Source of the DNA: MGBC102946 sp022793145
Lineage (GTDB): Bacteria > Bacillota_I > Bacilli_A > RF39 > UBA660
DNA length: 29,800 bases
Reading direction: 5' to 3'
NCBI GenBank assembly: GCA_947426265.1
Contig: CANEDJ010000014.1
Span: 1-29,800, forward strand
The notes under the pieces are model-generated. The model had not been told where the DNA came from. It saw nothing but the letters and a program-made list of their open reading frames with translations, and ran no database searches. Both the position numbers and the translations under genes were made by a program. This document shows, one piece after another, positions 1 through 7,394 of the stretch. The stretch's first letter is position 1. Each line of letters starts with the position of its first letter.

Positions 1-20
1 AATACATTTCATATAAAATT

Positions 21-52
21 AAAAGACTGTTCTACATATTTGTCAACAGTCT
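21..52 (-). terminator. Rho-independent terminator of the membrane-protein gene
   Basis: Read on the minus strand, the arms AGACTGTT and AACAGTCT (plus-strand 45-52 and 24-31) enclose a 13-base loop and are followed by TTTTAATTTT. It lies about 45 bases beyond the stop codon of the membrane-protein gene that ends at 98. Confidence 0.7.
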
Positions 53-53
53 G

Positions 54-77
54 AAGATAGTGAAATGTCACTATCTT
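54..77. repeat. Perfect 10-bp inverted repeat
   Basis: AAGATAGTGA (54-63) and TCACTATCTT (68-77) form a perfect 10-bp stem with a 4-base loop. It sits between the stop codon of the membrane-protein gene and the terminator at 21-52. It has no long T-run on either strand, so it may be an RNA-stabilising 3' hairpin rather than a terminator. Confidence 0.6.
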
Positions 78-97
78 TTCATACCTTTTTTAAGAAA

Positions 98-1084
98 TCA
101 CCAATTTTTTCCGGCTTTTCTTTCTTCTTTATATTTCTTTCTTTTTTTCTTTCTTAAATCTCTTTCTATTTTTCTATCCAAATTCCTCTCTTTTATTAAA
201 GTCCTATAATATTTTTCTTCCTTTTCCTTTTGCTGTTTTAGTAAAAACTTATTATAACCAGTATATATACTAGCATATGAATTAATTTCTATTTTAATTG
301 GGGTTTTAGTTTCTTTTTTTATCATATTTATAAATGTAAGCTGTTGAAGCTTTTTTAAATTATTATAACCACGCTTATCAAAATAAAATACCTTTACTTC
401 ATGATTATCATTCAATTCAAATTCAATTTTATTTTGATATAAATTAAATTTAATCACATTATTTTTAAAATCAATTCTCCCAAAAACTGATTTCAATTCT
501 TCCCAGCAATCTGTTTTACGAATTCGTCTCGATTTAATCATATAAATAACTTTATAAATCGGAAAAGATAACAGAAACCCAATTATTGTAGCTAACACTG
601 TCACTAATAACGAAACCAAAGGCGCTGAAATAATTAAAATAATAGCACCAAAAAATAAAGCTTTCAAAAAATCCCATAAAATAAAATCGACACTCTTATA
701 TGTTATATAATACTCAACCATTGGAGCTACTATAGAACCTAAAAGCATAAGTACAAAACACAACCAAAATGTACATTTAAATGTAAATTCAAATAACTCT
801 GATAAACCATCTTTTATCTTTATAATAAAGATACAACAAGAAATCAATAATGATAATCCAATTCCTATCCATATGCCTATAACATCACTATCTGTATTCA
901 TCAGTGACTTAAAAAAAGACCAATTGACAAGCAACAATATTCCAATTCCTATAATAGGCGCAAAAATTGTAATTAAAATATCATCTTCAAAATCTATTTC
1001 TTCTACTAAATATTTTCTTCCCATACTCCTACTACTTCTCCCTTTTGTTATTATATCATTCATATCTTTAAAATTATATTTCAA
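98..1084 (-). CDS. Multi-pass membrane protein of unknown function
   Basis: I do not recognise this 328-residue protein. The N-terminal half carries hydrophobic segments near residues 38-56, 70-90, 104-124 and 138-178, so four or five membrane helices are likely. The C-terminal half is soluble (about 190-290) and ends in a very basic, Lys/Arg/Glu-rich tail (about 283-328) that could be cytoplasmic. The first ATG has no convincing ribosome-binding site. A later ATG at residue 21 (plus-strand position 1024) has GGAG too close to it, so the start is uncertain. The gene stands alone between tRNA-His and the window edge, with its own terminator at 21-52. No catalytic motif is visible. Confidence 0.7.
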   Translation of the reverse strand: MKYNFKDMNDIITKGRSSRSMGRKYLVEEIDFEDDILITIFAPIIGIGILLLVNWSFFKSLMNTDSDVIGIWIGIGLSLLISCCIFIIKIKDGLSELFEFTFKCTFWLCFVLMLLGSIVAPMVEYYITYKSVDFILWDFLKALFFGAIILIISAPLVSLLVTVLATIIGFLLSFPIYKVIYMIKSRRIRKTDCWEELKSVFGRIDFKNNVIKFNLYQNKIEFELNDNHEVKVFYFDKRGYNNLKKLQQLTFINMIKKETKTPIKIEINSYASIYTGYNKFLLKQQKEKEEKYYRTLIKERNLDRKIERDLRKKKRKKYKEERKAGKNW

Positions 1085-1091
1085 AATAATC

Positions 1092-1117
1092 TAAAATAAA
1101 ACCCTCGCAAACGAGGG
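1092..1117 (-). terminator. Terminator of tRNA-His
   Basis: CCCTCG (1102-1107) and CGAGGG (1112-1117) form a GC-rich stem with a 4-base loop. On the minus strand it is followed by TTTTATTTT. It lies 12 bases after the CCA end of the tRNA. Confidence 0.85.
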
Positions 1118-1129
1118 ATTTTCTCAATA

Positions 1130-1206
1130 TGGGGCAAGTATAGGGATTCGAACCCTAGCATAATGGAACCACAATCCACCGTGTTAACCCCTTCACCATA
1201 CTTGCC
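1130..1206 (-). tRNA. tRNA-His (anticodon GTG)
   Basis: The minus strand folds into a full cloverleaf: a 7-bp acceptor stem GCAAGTA/TACTTGC, anticodon stem GTGGA/TCCAT around the loop TTGTGGT (anticodon GTG), and a T arm with GGTTCGAATCC. An extra 5' G at position -1 faces discriminator C73, which is the hallmark of tRNA-His and the main identity element for histidyl-tRNA synthetase. The 3' CCA is encoded. The gene is single, with its own promoter and terminator. Confidence 0.97.
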
Positions 1207-1235
1207 ATCTATAAGTCATCTGACTTACGGATACT

Positions 1236-1264
1236 ATTTTATCAAGGATTTCTCATTTTGACAA
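1236..1264 (-). promoter_or_regulatory. Vegetative promoter of tRNA-His
   Basis: On the minus strand TTGTCA (plus 1259-1264) and TAAAAT (1236-1241) are separated by exactly 17 bp, close to the sigma-A consensus. Transcription would start about 23 bp upstream of the mature tRNA 5' end. A 7-bp-armed palindrome, TAAGTCA-TC-TGACTTA (1212-1227), lies in the short leader. Confidence 0.75.
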
Positions 1265-1335
1265 TACCTTTTCTAACAAATGAATAGAATTTCCTAAAAA
1301 TATGGATAAACACCCATTACAAACTGCCCAAATAT

Positions 1336-1343
1336 CATAAAAT
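1336..1343 (+). promoter_or_regulatory. Possible sporulation-sigma -10 element for the cotJ operon
   Basis: CATAAAAT matches the sigma-E -10 pattern (CATACAnT) at 7 of 8 positions and lies just before the ribosome-binding site. The -35 region (CCATTAC about 15 bp upstream) is only a weak match. In Bacillus subtilis cotJ is sigma-E dependent. The implied leader is very short, so this is tentative. Confidence 0.35.
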
Positions 1344-1362
1344 GAAAGCGAGAGGTGAAAAA

Positions 1363-1836
1363 ATGAATTCTTACAATGAAAGAGAGTATCAAGACAATAG
1401 AAATTTGACAGCTATGAAAAACACAGTAGCTGGTGCTAATAACAACAACTTTAACAAATGTAACTATATACAACAAGTAAATCCAAATGATCTATATGGA
1501 GCTTATGCAGGATTTATCAGAGGTAATATGTACCCAGACCTATATAACCAATACAAAATTTCAAGACCATTTGAAATAGAACCCATGAATGAGCAAGCAG
1601 AGCTTCTAACTTATGTTGATGCTTACTGTTTTGGAGCCCACGATATCAATCTATACCTAGATACTCATCCAAACGATAGAGCTATGATAGAGCTATATAA
1701 CCAATATCGTATGGAATATAAAAATGCTTTAGACCAATATGAAAAACAATTTGGGCCTATCACAGTTGATAGTGACGCTATTTTAACTCTTCCATGGGCT
1801 TGGAACAACTCACCTTGGCCATGGGAAAATAAATAA
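1363..1836 (+). CDS. cotJB: Spore coat protein, apparent CotJA-CotJB fusion
   Basis: The 157-residue protein has two parts. The last ~85 residues (from about NEQAELLTYVDAY) have the CotJB signature: a helix leading to INLYLDTHPND, then YNQY, then the Trp-rich end LPWAWNNSPWPWENK. The first ~70 residues include GFIRGNMYPDLYNQY, which resembles the end of CotJA proteins (as I recall them, a basic-G-x-x-x-P-x-LY-x-x-Y pattern). A separate cotJA is absent, so the gene appears to encode both subunits in one chain, with an Asn-rich N-terminus. CotJ proteins sit in the inner spore coat with CotJC. The start ATG at 1363 was chosen because AGAGGTG lies 6 bases upstream; an in-frame ATG at 1342 lacks a site. 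cotJC follows after 13 bases. Confidence 0.85.
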   Translation: MNSYNEREYQDNRNLTAMKNTVAGANNNNFNKCNYIQQVNPNDLYGAYAGFIRGNMYPDLYNQYKISRPFEIEPMNEQAELLTYVDAYCFGAHDINLYLDTHPNDRAMIELYNQYRMEYKNALDQYEKQFGPITVDSDAILTLPWAWNNSPWPWENK

Positions 1837-1849
1837 GGAGGAGAAAGAT

Positions 1850-2419
1850 ATGTGGAAATACGTAAAAAAATTACAATATCCAGTAAACATTAAAAAACGT
1901 GATCCAAAACTTGCCAAATATATTCTAACACAATATGGGGGGCCAGCAGGAGAACTTGCTGCTGCATGGCAATACTTAGACCAACGCTACACAATGCCTG
2001 ATGATAGGGGAAAGGCACTACTTACTGATATTGGTACTGAAGAACTTGCTCATGTTGAAATTATTTCAACAATGATTTATCAACTTATGGAAGGAGTTAC
2101 TCCTGAAGAGTTAAAAGCGGCTGGCATGGGAGAACAATATGCACAATTCGGAACAGATTTATTCCCATCAGATAGCTTTGGAAATCCTTTTTCTATGACA
2201 TACATAAAACTTTCTGGAGATTATATTGCAAATATTGAAAGTAATATGGGAGCAGAACAACGTGCCAGAGCAACCTACGAACACTTAATGGACTTAACAA
2301 ATGATCCAGACGTTTTAGCACCTTTAGCATTCTTAAGAGAAAGAGAAATTGTTCACTATCAACGTTTTAAAGAATTAAGAAATTACTATTTAGAACAAAA
2401 AGAAAAAGCAGGGAAATAA
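1850..2419 (+). CDS. cotJC: Spore coat protein CotJC, manganese-catalase family
   Basis: The 189-residue protein is a ferritin-like four-helix protein of the manganese catalase family, which dismutates hydrogen peroxide. The dinuclear manganese ligands can be placed: E35 (in GPAGELAAA), E65 and H68 (EELAH), E136 (in GAEQRAR) and H169 (EIVH). E136 to H169 spans 33 residues, as in the Lactobacillus plantarum enzyme (Glu148, His181). It is shorter than vegetative Mn-catalases because it lacks their C-terminal extension, which is usual for CotJC. GGAGGAGAAAGAT precedes the ATG. It is co-transcribed with the CotJA/B protein and followed by a strong terminator. In the coat it may detoxify peroxide or act structurally; the ligand set suggests it could be active. 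Confidence 0.95.
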   Translation: MWKYVKKLQYPVNIKKRDPKLAKYILTQYGGPAGELAAAWQYLDQRYTMPDDRGKALLTDIGTEELAHVEIISTMIYQLMEGVTPEELKAAGMGEQYAQFGTDLFPSDSFGNPFSMTYIKLSGDYIANIESNMGAEQRARATYEHLMDLTNDPDVLAPLAFLREREIVHYQRFKELRNYYLEQKEKAGK

Positions 2420-2424
2420 CTAGA

Positions 2425-2455
2425 GAGTTTATAGAAATTTCTATAGACTCTTTTT
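2425..2455 (+). terminator. Terminator of the cotJ operon
   Basis: GAGTTTATAGAA and TTCTATAGACTC (2425-2450) pair almost perfectly (one G-T pair) and are followed by TTTTT. Confidence 0.85.
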
Positions 2456-2544
2456 ATATTATGTAGATAAAAAAAGTTTAAATAATGAAAATCCACAGAA
2501 TTGTTAAAATCTTTTGAAAATTTTGTATTCAAAAATAGTTTTCT

Positions 2545-2553
2545 TGTGGATAA
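2545..2553 (-). other. Isolated consensus DnaA box
   Basis: TGTGGATAA on the plus strand reads TTATCCACA on the minus strand, an exact DnaA box. A weaker relative (AAATCCACA) lies at 2489-2497. The gap 2420-2646 otherwise holds only the two flanking terminators and AT-rich sequence. No replication gene is nearby, so this is not called an origin. Confidence 0.35.
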
Positions 2554-2622
2554 AACTTATGAAATAAAATAAATTTCAGTGGAAAAATAGATAATCATTC
2601 ACAATAAATCTATAATTCTGTG

Positions 2623-2648
2623 CAAAAAAACTTACCAGTTGGTAAGTT
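2623..2648 (-). terminator. Terminator of the zinc-ribbon gene
   Basis: AACTTACC (2629-2636) and GGTAAGTT (2641-2648) form a perfect 8-bp stem with a 4-base loop, followed on the minus strand by TTTTTTT. The stop codon of the gene (2647-2649) overlaps the stem. Confidence 0.85.
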
Positions 2649-2829
2649 ATGCTCTATTGTCATTAGAATTAAAATTTCTTTTTGAATCTTTTCTTTTATC
2701 ACGACAGTTTTTACATCTTTTAGGTTCATTTGTAAAACCTTTTTCTTCATAAAACTCTTGATCTCTTACAGTAAAAGTAAATTCTTCACCGCAATCTTGA
2801 CAAACGATAATCTTATCTTGTTTTTCCAT
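2647..2829 (-). CDS. Small zinc-ribbon protein
   Basis: This 60-residue protein has two CxxC knuckles, C10-x-x-C13-G and C39-x-x-C42, around VRDQEFYEEKGF and EPKRC. The arrangement matches the probable zinc-ribbon family often listed as zf-trcl (Pfam PF13451). One zinc ion bound by four cysteines is expected. Biochemical function is not known for the family. The tail (45-60) is polar and basic and could bind nucleic acid, but that is inference. AAGGAGGG lies 7 bases before the ATG. It is monocistronic, with a leader of about 85 bases and its own terminator. Confidence 0.88.
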   Translation of the reverse strand: MEKQDKIIVCQDCGEEFTFTVRDQEFYEEKGFTNEPKRCKNCRDKRKDSKRNFNSNDNRA

Positions 2830-2920
2830 AGTGCACCCTCCTTTTCGATTTGATTTAATACTTATTTAGGACCTCTCAAAATCTTTTGGAAAGTGACAGA
2901 AATAATTATTAACCAAACAT

Positions 2921-2949
2921 AATATAACACAAATTCCTTAAATAAACAA
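2921..2949 (-). promoter_or_regulatory. Promoter of the zinc-ribbon gene
   Basis: On the minus strand TTGTTT (plus 2944-2949) and TATATT (2921-2926) are spaced 17 bp. Transcription would start near 2914, giving a leader of about 85 bases. No clear promoter for the divergent ddl gene was found in the same gap, although TATAAT occurs at 2959-2964 without a good -35. Confidence 0.5.
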
Positions 2950-3031
2950 GCAATTTATTATAATCTATGTCATTCATTTTACAAATAGAACCAAAACAAA
3001 ATAGGCGCATATAATAATTTAGAGGTGTAAC

Positions 3032-4018
3032 ATGAAAAAAGTATTATTATTATTTGGTGGAAACTCAAGTGAACACTTAGTTTCTTGTAAATCTGCAAAA
3101 TCTATTTTAGAACATATTGACTACAAAAAATATCATGTAACTACAGTTGGAATATCAAAAGAAAATGAATGGTATTTATATCATGATTCAATAGAAAATA
3201 TAACTGAATGGCAAACAAAGAAAACACGAAGAATCGATTCTATTATTCGTTTTTTAAAACAATTTGATATTGTTTTTCCAATTCTTCATGGAACAAATGG
3301 AGAAGACGGAAAAATACAAGCTTTATTAGAACTTTTCCACATTCCATATGTTGGATGTAATTCTAAAATCAGCAGCATTGGAATGGATAAACATTACTTT
3401 AAAATATTATTATCCCACTTTCATATTCCTGTTGTCCCTTTTTTATTATATGACAAAAAAATGTCTTTTAAAGAAATTCAAAATTGCATTCCCTATCCAA
3501 TCATCATTAAACCATGCAATGGCGGTTCCTCTATCGGAATCACAATTGCAAATAACAAAAAAGAACTTAAAAAAGGAATTAAAATTGCTGAGAAATATGA
3601 TTCCAAAATTCTACTAGAACCATTTTTAAAAATGCGAGAATTAGAGTGTGCTGTTCTAGAAAATAAAAAAAGATTCACAATATCACCAATTGGAGAAATT
3701 CGTTCTGATCATGCCTTCTATGATTATGAAGCTAAATATGTAGATAACTCCAGCAAAGCAGAATTGGCAATCAACATTCCAGAAGACGTCACCATAAACA
3801 TACAGAAAATCGCCGCTTCTGTTTCTAAACATCTTGAAATTCAAGGGCTTTCCCGAATTGACTTCTTCTACCTTCCTGATCAAAATAAAATTTATGTTAA
3901 TGAAATCAATACCATTCCTGGATTTACAACAATCAGTATGTATCCAAAATTACTTACCAATGAAAAATTTACCTACCAAGATTTAATTACTACATTAATA
4001 GAAAATGCACATTACTAA
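3032..4018 (+). CDS. ddl: D-alanine--D-alanine ligase
   Basis: This 328-residue ATP-grasp enzyme joins two D-alanines for the peptidoglycan stem peptide in the cytoplasm. The N-terminal motif GGNSSEHLVS (9-18) contains catalytic E14. HGTNGEDG, KPCNGGSSIG, RIDFF and NEINTIPGFT follow in the usual order and carry nucleotide, magnesium and substrate contacts. FYDYEAKY supplies the omega-loop tyrosine that characterises true D-Ala-D-Ala ligases; D-Ala-D-Lac and D-Ala-D-Ser enzymes differ here. AGAGGTG precedes the ATG. The usual murF neighbour is missing. Its stop codon overlaps that of the convergent ABC-F gene by 4 bases, so no terminator fits between them. Confidence 0.93.
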   Translation: MKKVLLLFGGNSSEHLVSCKSAKSILEHIDYKKYHVTTVGISKENEWYLYHDSIENITEWQTKKTRRIDSIIRFLKQFDIVFPILHGTNGEDGKIQALLELFHIPYVGCNSKISSIGMDKHYFKILLSHFHIPVVPFLLYDKKMSFKEIQNCIPYPIIIKPCNGGSSIGITIANNKKELKKGIKIAEKYDSKILLEPFLKMRELECAVLENKKRFTISPIGEIRSDHAFYDYEAKYVDNSSKAELAINIPEDVTINIQKIAASVSKHLEIQGLSRIDFFYLPDQNKIYVNEINTIPGFTTISMYPKLLTNEKFTYQDLITTLIENAHY

Positions 4019-5628
4019 TTCTTTTCATTTAGGTGATAATAGTATTCCAATGTATCTATACTATAATTCATAATTTTGCCACTTGGTAAAACTAACATTC
4101 GATCAATTCCAATACTTTCTACAAAAGAAGGATTATGACTTACTAGAATAATAGAACCTTCATATTCTCTAAAATTTTCTCCTATAATCTTTTGTGTTTC
4201 TGGATCTAAATGATTTGTTGGTTCATCTAATAAAAGCAAGTTTCCTTTTTGTAACATAACTTTACATAAAGCAATACGTGCTCTTTCACCAGGCGATAAA
4301 ACCCCAGCCTTCTTAAATACTTCATCACCATAGAAAAGAAAACTACCCAAAAGAGTTCGAAGCTCTTTTTCACTATAACCACTTTTATCAATGTTCTCCA
4401 AAACTGTTTTATTCATATCCAATAACTCTTGTTCTTGTGCATAATATGCAAGATCAGTCTTACTTCCAAACCAAATATTTCCTTCTTGTGGTTTTAACTC
4501 ACCAATCAACAATTTCAACAAAGTTGATTTCCCTACACCATTTTCTCCGACAATTAAAAATCGTTCTTTATTATTAATTAAAAAAGAAAGATTATGATAT
4601 AAATTAGGATTTTCGGGATAATGAAACGAAATATTATTGACTTTAAGTGGTATTTTAGAACCTTCTCGAAGTGGTCGAATTCTAATTCGTACCTTCTTTC
4701 TTACTTCATCGCGTGTTACCTTTTCACTCATTTTTTTGGCCAATAATTTCTCTCTACTTTGTGCAATCCGTTTTCTTTTACCTGAAGAATTAGAATATTG
4801 CAGAATAAACTCTCGAAGCTCTGCTTCTTCTTTTTCTTGTTTCAAAATAAGTCTCTCTTTTGCTTCCTTTTCTTTTTCTAGCTTCTTCATAAATGTTGTG
4901 TAATTACCATCATAAGTAATAATATGATGCTGCATTTTATCAATATACATAATCTTATTTGTAATAGTATCTAGAAAATCAATATCATGAGAAATAACCA
5001 AAACCATACCACGATAGCTTTTTAAATAATTGATTACAAAATCTCTAGTATCTACATCCAAATGGTTGGTTGGCTCATCTAAAAGCATAATTTCTGGATT
5101 AGAATAAAGAAGATGAGCAAATGCAATTTTTGATTTTTGACCACCTGATAAGTCGACTAGTTTCATATCTAATAGATGACTATCAATATTCATATGATCA
5201 ATAAGTTCAAATAAAATATTCTCACATTTGTAACAATCATAATATTCTAGCAATTCTTGAACTTCTCCTATTTTTCGGAGTAATCTTTTTTGTTCTTGTT
5301 CATTCGCAGTTGCGACTTCTATATAAAGCGTTTCTAACTCTTCATTCAATTTTCCTATTGGACGAGCACTCATCAAGTAATCAAAAACAGTTGTATTGTT
5401 ATCTTCTAATATGATTTCTTGTGGCAAATATCCTATTCGCTTTTTTTTAGAAACAATAATGCTACCGCTATCCAACTCTTGCTCTTTTAAAATCACTTTA
5501 AATAAAGTCGTTTTTCCTGCTCCATTTACGCCGATTACTCCAACTTTATCATTTTCTCCAACCTGAAAGTTAGCATTTTCGTATATCTTTTCCATATTAA
5601 AAGATAAACATAGATTTGTACCCCTCAT
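4015..5628 (-). CDS. ABC-F family ATPase (ribosome-associated)
   Basis: The 537-residue protein has two ABC domains and no membrane segments, the ABC-F plan. Domain 1 has Walker A GVNGAGKT (33-40), signature LSGGQ (160-164) and LLDEPTNHLD (182-191). A charged linker (about 245-320) is typical of the P-site interaction motif. Domain 2 has GENGVGKST (361-369), a variant signature LSPGE (444-448) and a second DEPTNHLD (468-475). ABC-F proteins bind the ribosomal E site; some relieve stalling and others give antibiotic protection. Which subtype this is cannot be told here. The start ATG was chosen for GGTGAT 4 bases upstream; a longer frame to 5733 would run into the preceding gene. It follows the XRE membrane regulator by 61 bases, across a weak hairpin. 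Confidence 0.9.
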   Translation of the reverse strand: MRGTNLCLSFNMEKIYENANFQVGENDKVGVIGVNGAGKTTLFKVILKEQELDSGSIIVSKKKRIGYLPQEIILEDNNTTVFDYLMSARPIGKLNEELETLYIEVATANEQEQKRLLRKIGEVQELLEYYDCYKCENILFELIDHMNIDSHLLDMKLVDLSGGQKSKIAFAHLLYSNPEIMLLDEPTNHLDVDTRDFVINYLKSYRGMVLVISHDIDFLDTITNKIMYIDKMQHHIITYDGNYTTFMKKLEKEKEAKERLILKQEKEEAELREFILQYSNSSGKRKRIAQSREKLLAKKMSEKVTRDEVRKKVRIRIRPLREGSKIPLKVNNISFHYPENPNLYHNLSFLINNKERFLIVGENGVGKSTLLKLLIGELKPQEGNIWFGSKTDLAYYAQEQELLDMNKTVLENIDKSGYSEKELRTLLGSFLFYGDEVFKKAGVLSPGERARIALCKVMLQKGNLLLLDEPTNHLDPETQKIIGENFREYEGSIILVSHNPSFVESIGIDRMLVLPSGKIMNYSIDTLEYYYHLNEKN

Positions 5629-5675
5629 AGATATCACCATATCGTATTTTATCACAAAGGTAGAAAAGAGCAAAG

Positions 5676-5697
5676 AAAAAAGAGCATTTTTACTCTT
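5676..5697 (-). terminator. Weak terminator or attenuator between the XRE gene and the ABC-F gene
   Basis: On the minus strand AAGAG and CTCTT (plus 5693-5697 and 5680-5684) enclose an 8-base loop and lead into a T-run. The XRE stop codon lies in the loop. With only 5 bp it may be a leaky terminator, allowing read-through into the ABC-F gene. Confidence 0.5.
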
Positions 5698-7267
5698 CGA
5701 TAATTTGTTGCAATCTTCTCTTATAATCTTCAATCTTATCTTGATATTCTAAATTTGAAGATTTCAACTCTTCCTTCTCATTTTCTAACTTTATATTTTC
5801 CCTCAAAAGCGCCTCTTTTTCTTGCTCTAATTGAGAAACTTGGCTTTCACAATCTCGTAATTCTTCAGAACAATATTTGTCATCCTCCTCTTCTCTATGA
5901 TTCATCGCTTCTTCCTCTTTCTGATAATTTTCTTTTAAAATTTGAATATTTTGTTCTGTTGCATAAATTTTAACATTGATATCATTTAACATTCCATAAT
6001 TATAAATCTTCCTATGTTTTAAATTCTCTATCATTACGGAAAGTAAATGCTGATTGATAATTACATACGGCTTTTCATAATAGATAAGTGAACTGTTTAT
6101 TTCTGTTGGAAATAGAACCTCTATATATTCTTTATAATAATTTATTTCAATCTTAACTTCATTTCCTAGTGTATCATCAATCATATATTCGGCTTTCGGC
6201 CAAAAGAGAAAATGCATATCATTTTTCATTTCATAAGTTTTTGATATTGTATCTATAGAAATCTGCTCTGGTACTTCATCCACAAATGTAAGAGAACTCA
6301 TATCTAATAATAAGATTCCAAAAGAAGACCCTAATCCAACAACAGAAGCTAGAAATGTTACCATAAGTCTCTTTTCACTTGTCTTTCGCTTTATTATAAG
6401 ATTAATTAATATCTCTAGTATTGTTAAAACTAAAAGAATGCAAAAAGTAATTCCAACCAATACACTAATATAGAAAACTCCCTTAAATAAATAAAATAAA
6501 TAGATGAATAATCCTGCACAAAGAAAAAACAAAATAAATAAAGTTAATAAAATAATGAAACAAATAAATGATTTTACAAAAAACATAACTATTTTTTCTA
6601 GAAAGTGAAACAATATGTCGATATTATTTGCTATTTTTTTCTCTTCTTTTACAATTTTTACTTTTTCCACAACCACTTCTGTTTTTTCTATATCTTCTTT
6701 TTCTTCATACTTTTTCCTTTTATATTTTGGATTATCTAAATATAGAATTCTAAATACATAAATAAAAATTACTAAAAAGAGACTCCAATAACAGCAGTTA
6801 ATCACAAATTGAATAATGTGACTTCCAATTTGAAATAAATCATTTTGTGTAGAGTGAATTGTTAAATGAAACAATTTTTCTATATCACTAAATAAAAATC
6901 GAAACAGCAATAAAATCAAAGCTGTTATTCCCATTACTACAATACAAGTCATTAACTCTTTTTTTGTCATTGACTTTCGTAAATCATTTGTTTCATTCAC
7001 TAATTCTAAAATACTATCAACAAATGTATAAATATTGCTTTTCTTTTTTTCATCAATTTTAATTTCTGTTATTTCATCATTTGTTAAATCATCCAAGCTG
7101 CATTTAAATATTTTGCACATAGAAAGTAATTTATCCATTTCAGGATAAGTAGTACCAGATTCCCATTTTGATACAGACTGTCTGGTAACATCTAATAAGT
7201 CTGCTAATCCTTCTTGTGATAAACCATTTTCCTTTCTTAATTTTTGAAGTTTTTTATTAAAACTCAT
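5690..7267 (-). CDS. Membrane-bound XRE-family regulator with C-terminal coiled coil
   Basis: The 525-residue protein starts with a classic XRE/Cro helix-turn-helix (3-60; SQEGLADLLDVTRQSVSKWE). A cytoplasmic linker leads to about five hydrophobic segments (106-126, 150-176, 228-262, 266-293, 301-321), with a Lys/Glu-rich loop at 180-212. A soluble region (330-430) follows, then a long heptad-rich Glu/Lys coiled coil (about 435-522). This is the layout of a DNA-binding membrane sensor; the signal is unknown. ATG at 7267 has AAGAGGTGAG upstream; an extra 18 residues in the open frame lack such a site. Two adjacent palindromes upstream suggest autoregulation. The ABC-F gene follows in the same direction, so it may be a target. 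Confidence 0.8.
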   Translation of the reverse strand: MSFNKKLQKLRKENGLSQEGLADLLDVTRQSVSKWESGTTYPEMDKLLSMCKIFKCSLDDLTNDEITEIKIDEKKKSNIYTFVDSILELVNETNDLRKSMTKKELMTCIVVMGITALILLLFRFLFSDIEKLFHLTIHSTQNDLFQIGSHIIQFVINCCYWSLFLVIFIYVFRILYLDNPKYKRKKYEEKEDIEKTEVVVEKVKIVKEEKKIANNIDILFHFLEKIVMFFVKSFICFIILLTLFILFFLCAGLFIYLFYLFKGVFYISVLVGITFCILLVLTILEILINLIIKRKTSEKRLMVTFLASVVGLGSSFGILLLDMSSLTFVDEVPEQISIDTISKTYEMKNDMHFLFWPKAEYMIDDTLGNEVKIEINYYKEYIEVLFPTEINSSLIYYEKPYVIINQHLLSVMIENLKHRKIYNYGMLNDINVKIYATEQNIQILKENYQKEEEAMNHREEEDDKYCSEELRDCESQVSQLEQEKEALLRENIKLENEKEELKSSNLEYQDKIEDYKRRLQQIIEE

Positions 7268-7297
7268 TTTTCTCACCTCTTGCTCACATTTTACTAC

Positions 7298-7329
7298 AGA
7301 ACGCTGGTTGCGTTCTACCAAATTTTGGT
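7298..7329 (-). promoter_or_regulatory. Tandem palindromes upstream of the XRE gene, candidate operator
   Basis: AGAACGC-TGGTT-GCGTTCT (7298-7316) is a perfect 7-bp inverted repeat. It is immediately followed by ACCAAA-T-TTTGGT (7317-7329), a perfect 6-bp inverted repeat. They lie just upstream of a TAAAAT -10-like box (plus 7288-7293) and where a -35 box would be. Repeated GGTTG motifs occur nearby. Binding by the XRE protein is inferred. Confidence 0.5.
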
Positions 7330-7372
7330 TGTTTTAACAGTAATTTTCGGTTGCTTTTTTATCATTATGCAA

Positions 7373-7394
7373 GAAAAAAGAGTTTTAGAACTCT
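7373..7394 (-). terminator. Terminator of the dehydrogenase-GlmU-domain operon
   Basis: AGAGTT (7379-7384) and AACTCT (7389-7394) form a 6-bp stem with a 4-base loop, followed on the minus strand by TTTTTTC. The stop codon of the acetyltransferase gene lies in the loop. Confidence 0.8.

Noticed and set aside
2420..2646. Replication origin suggested by a DnaA box
   Set aside because: Only one exact box, no dnaA/dnaN or AT-rich unwinding repeats, and the gap is fully accounted for by two terminators.
3032..4018. Vancomycin-resistance-type (D-Ala-D-Lac or D-Ser) ligase
   Set aside because: The EAKY omega-loop tyrosine of true D-Ala-D-Ala ligases is present and no van genes are nearby.
4637..4903. 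An 88-codon plus-strand open frame
   Set aside because: It is antisense to the linker and second domain of the ABC-F protein and has no start signals.
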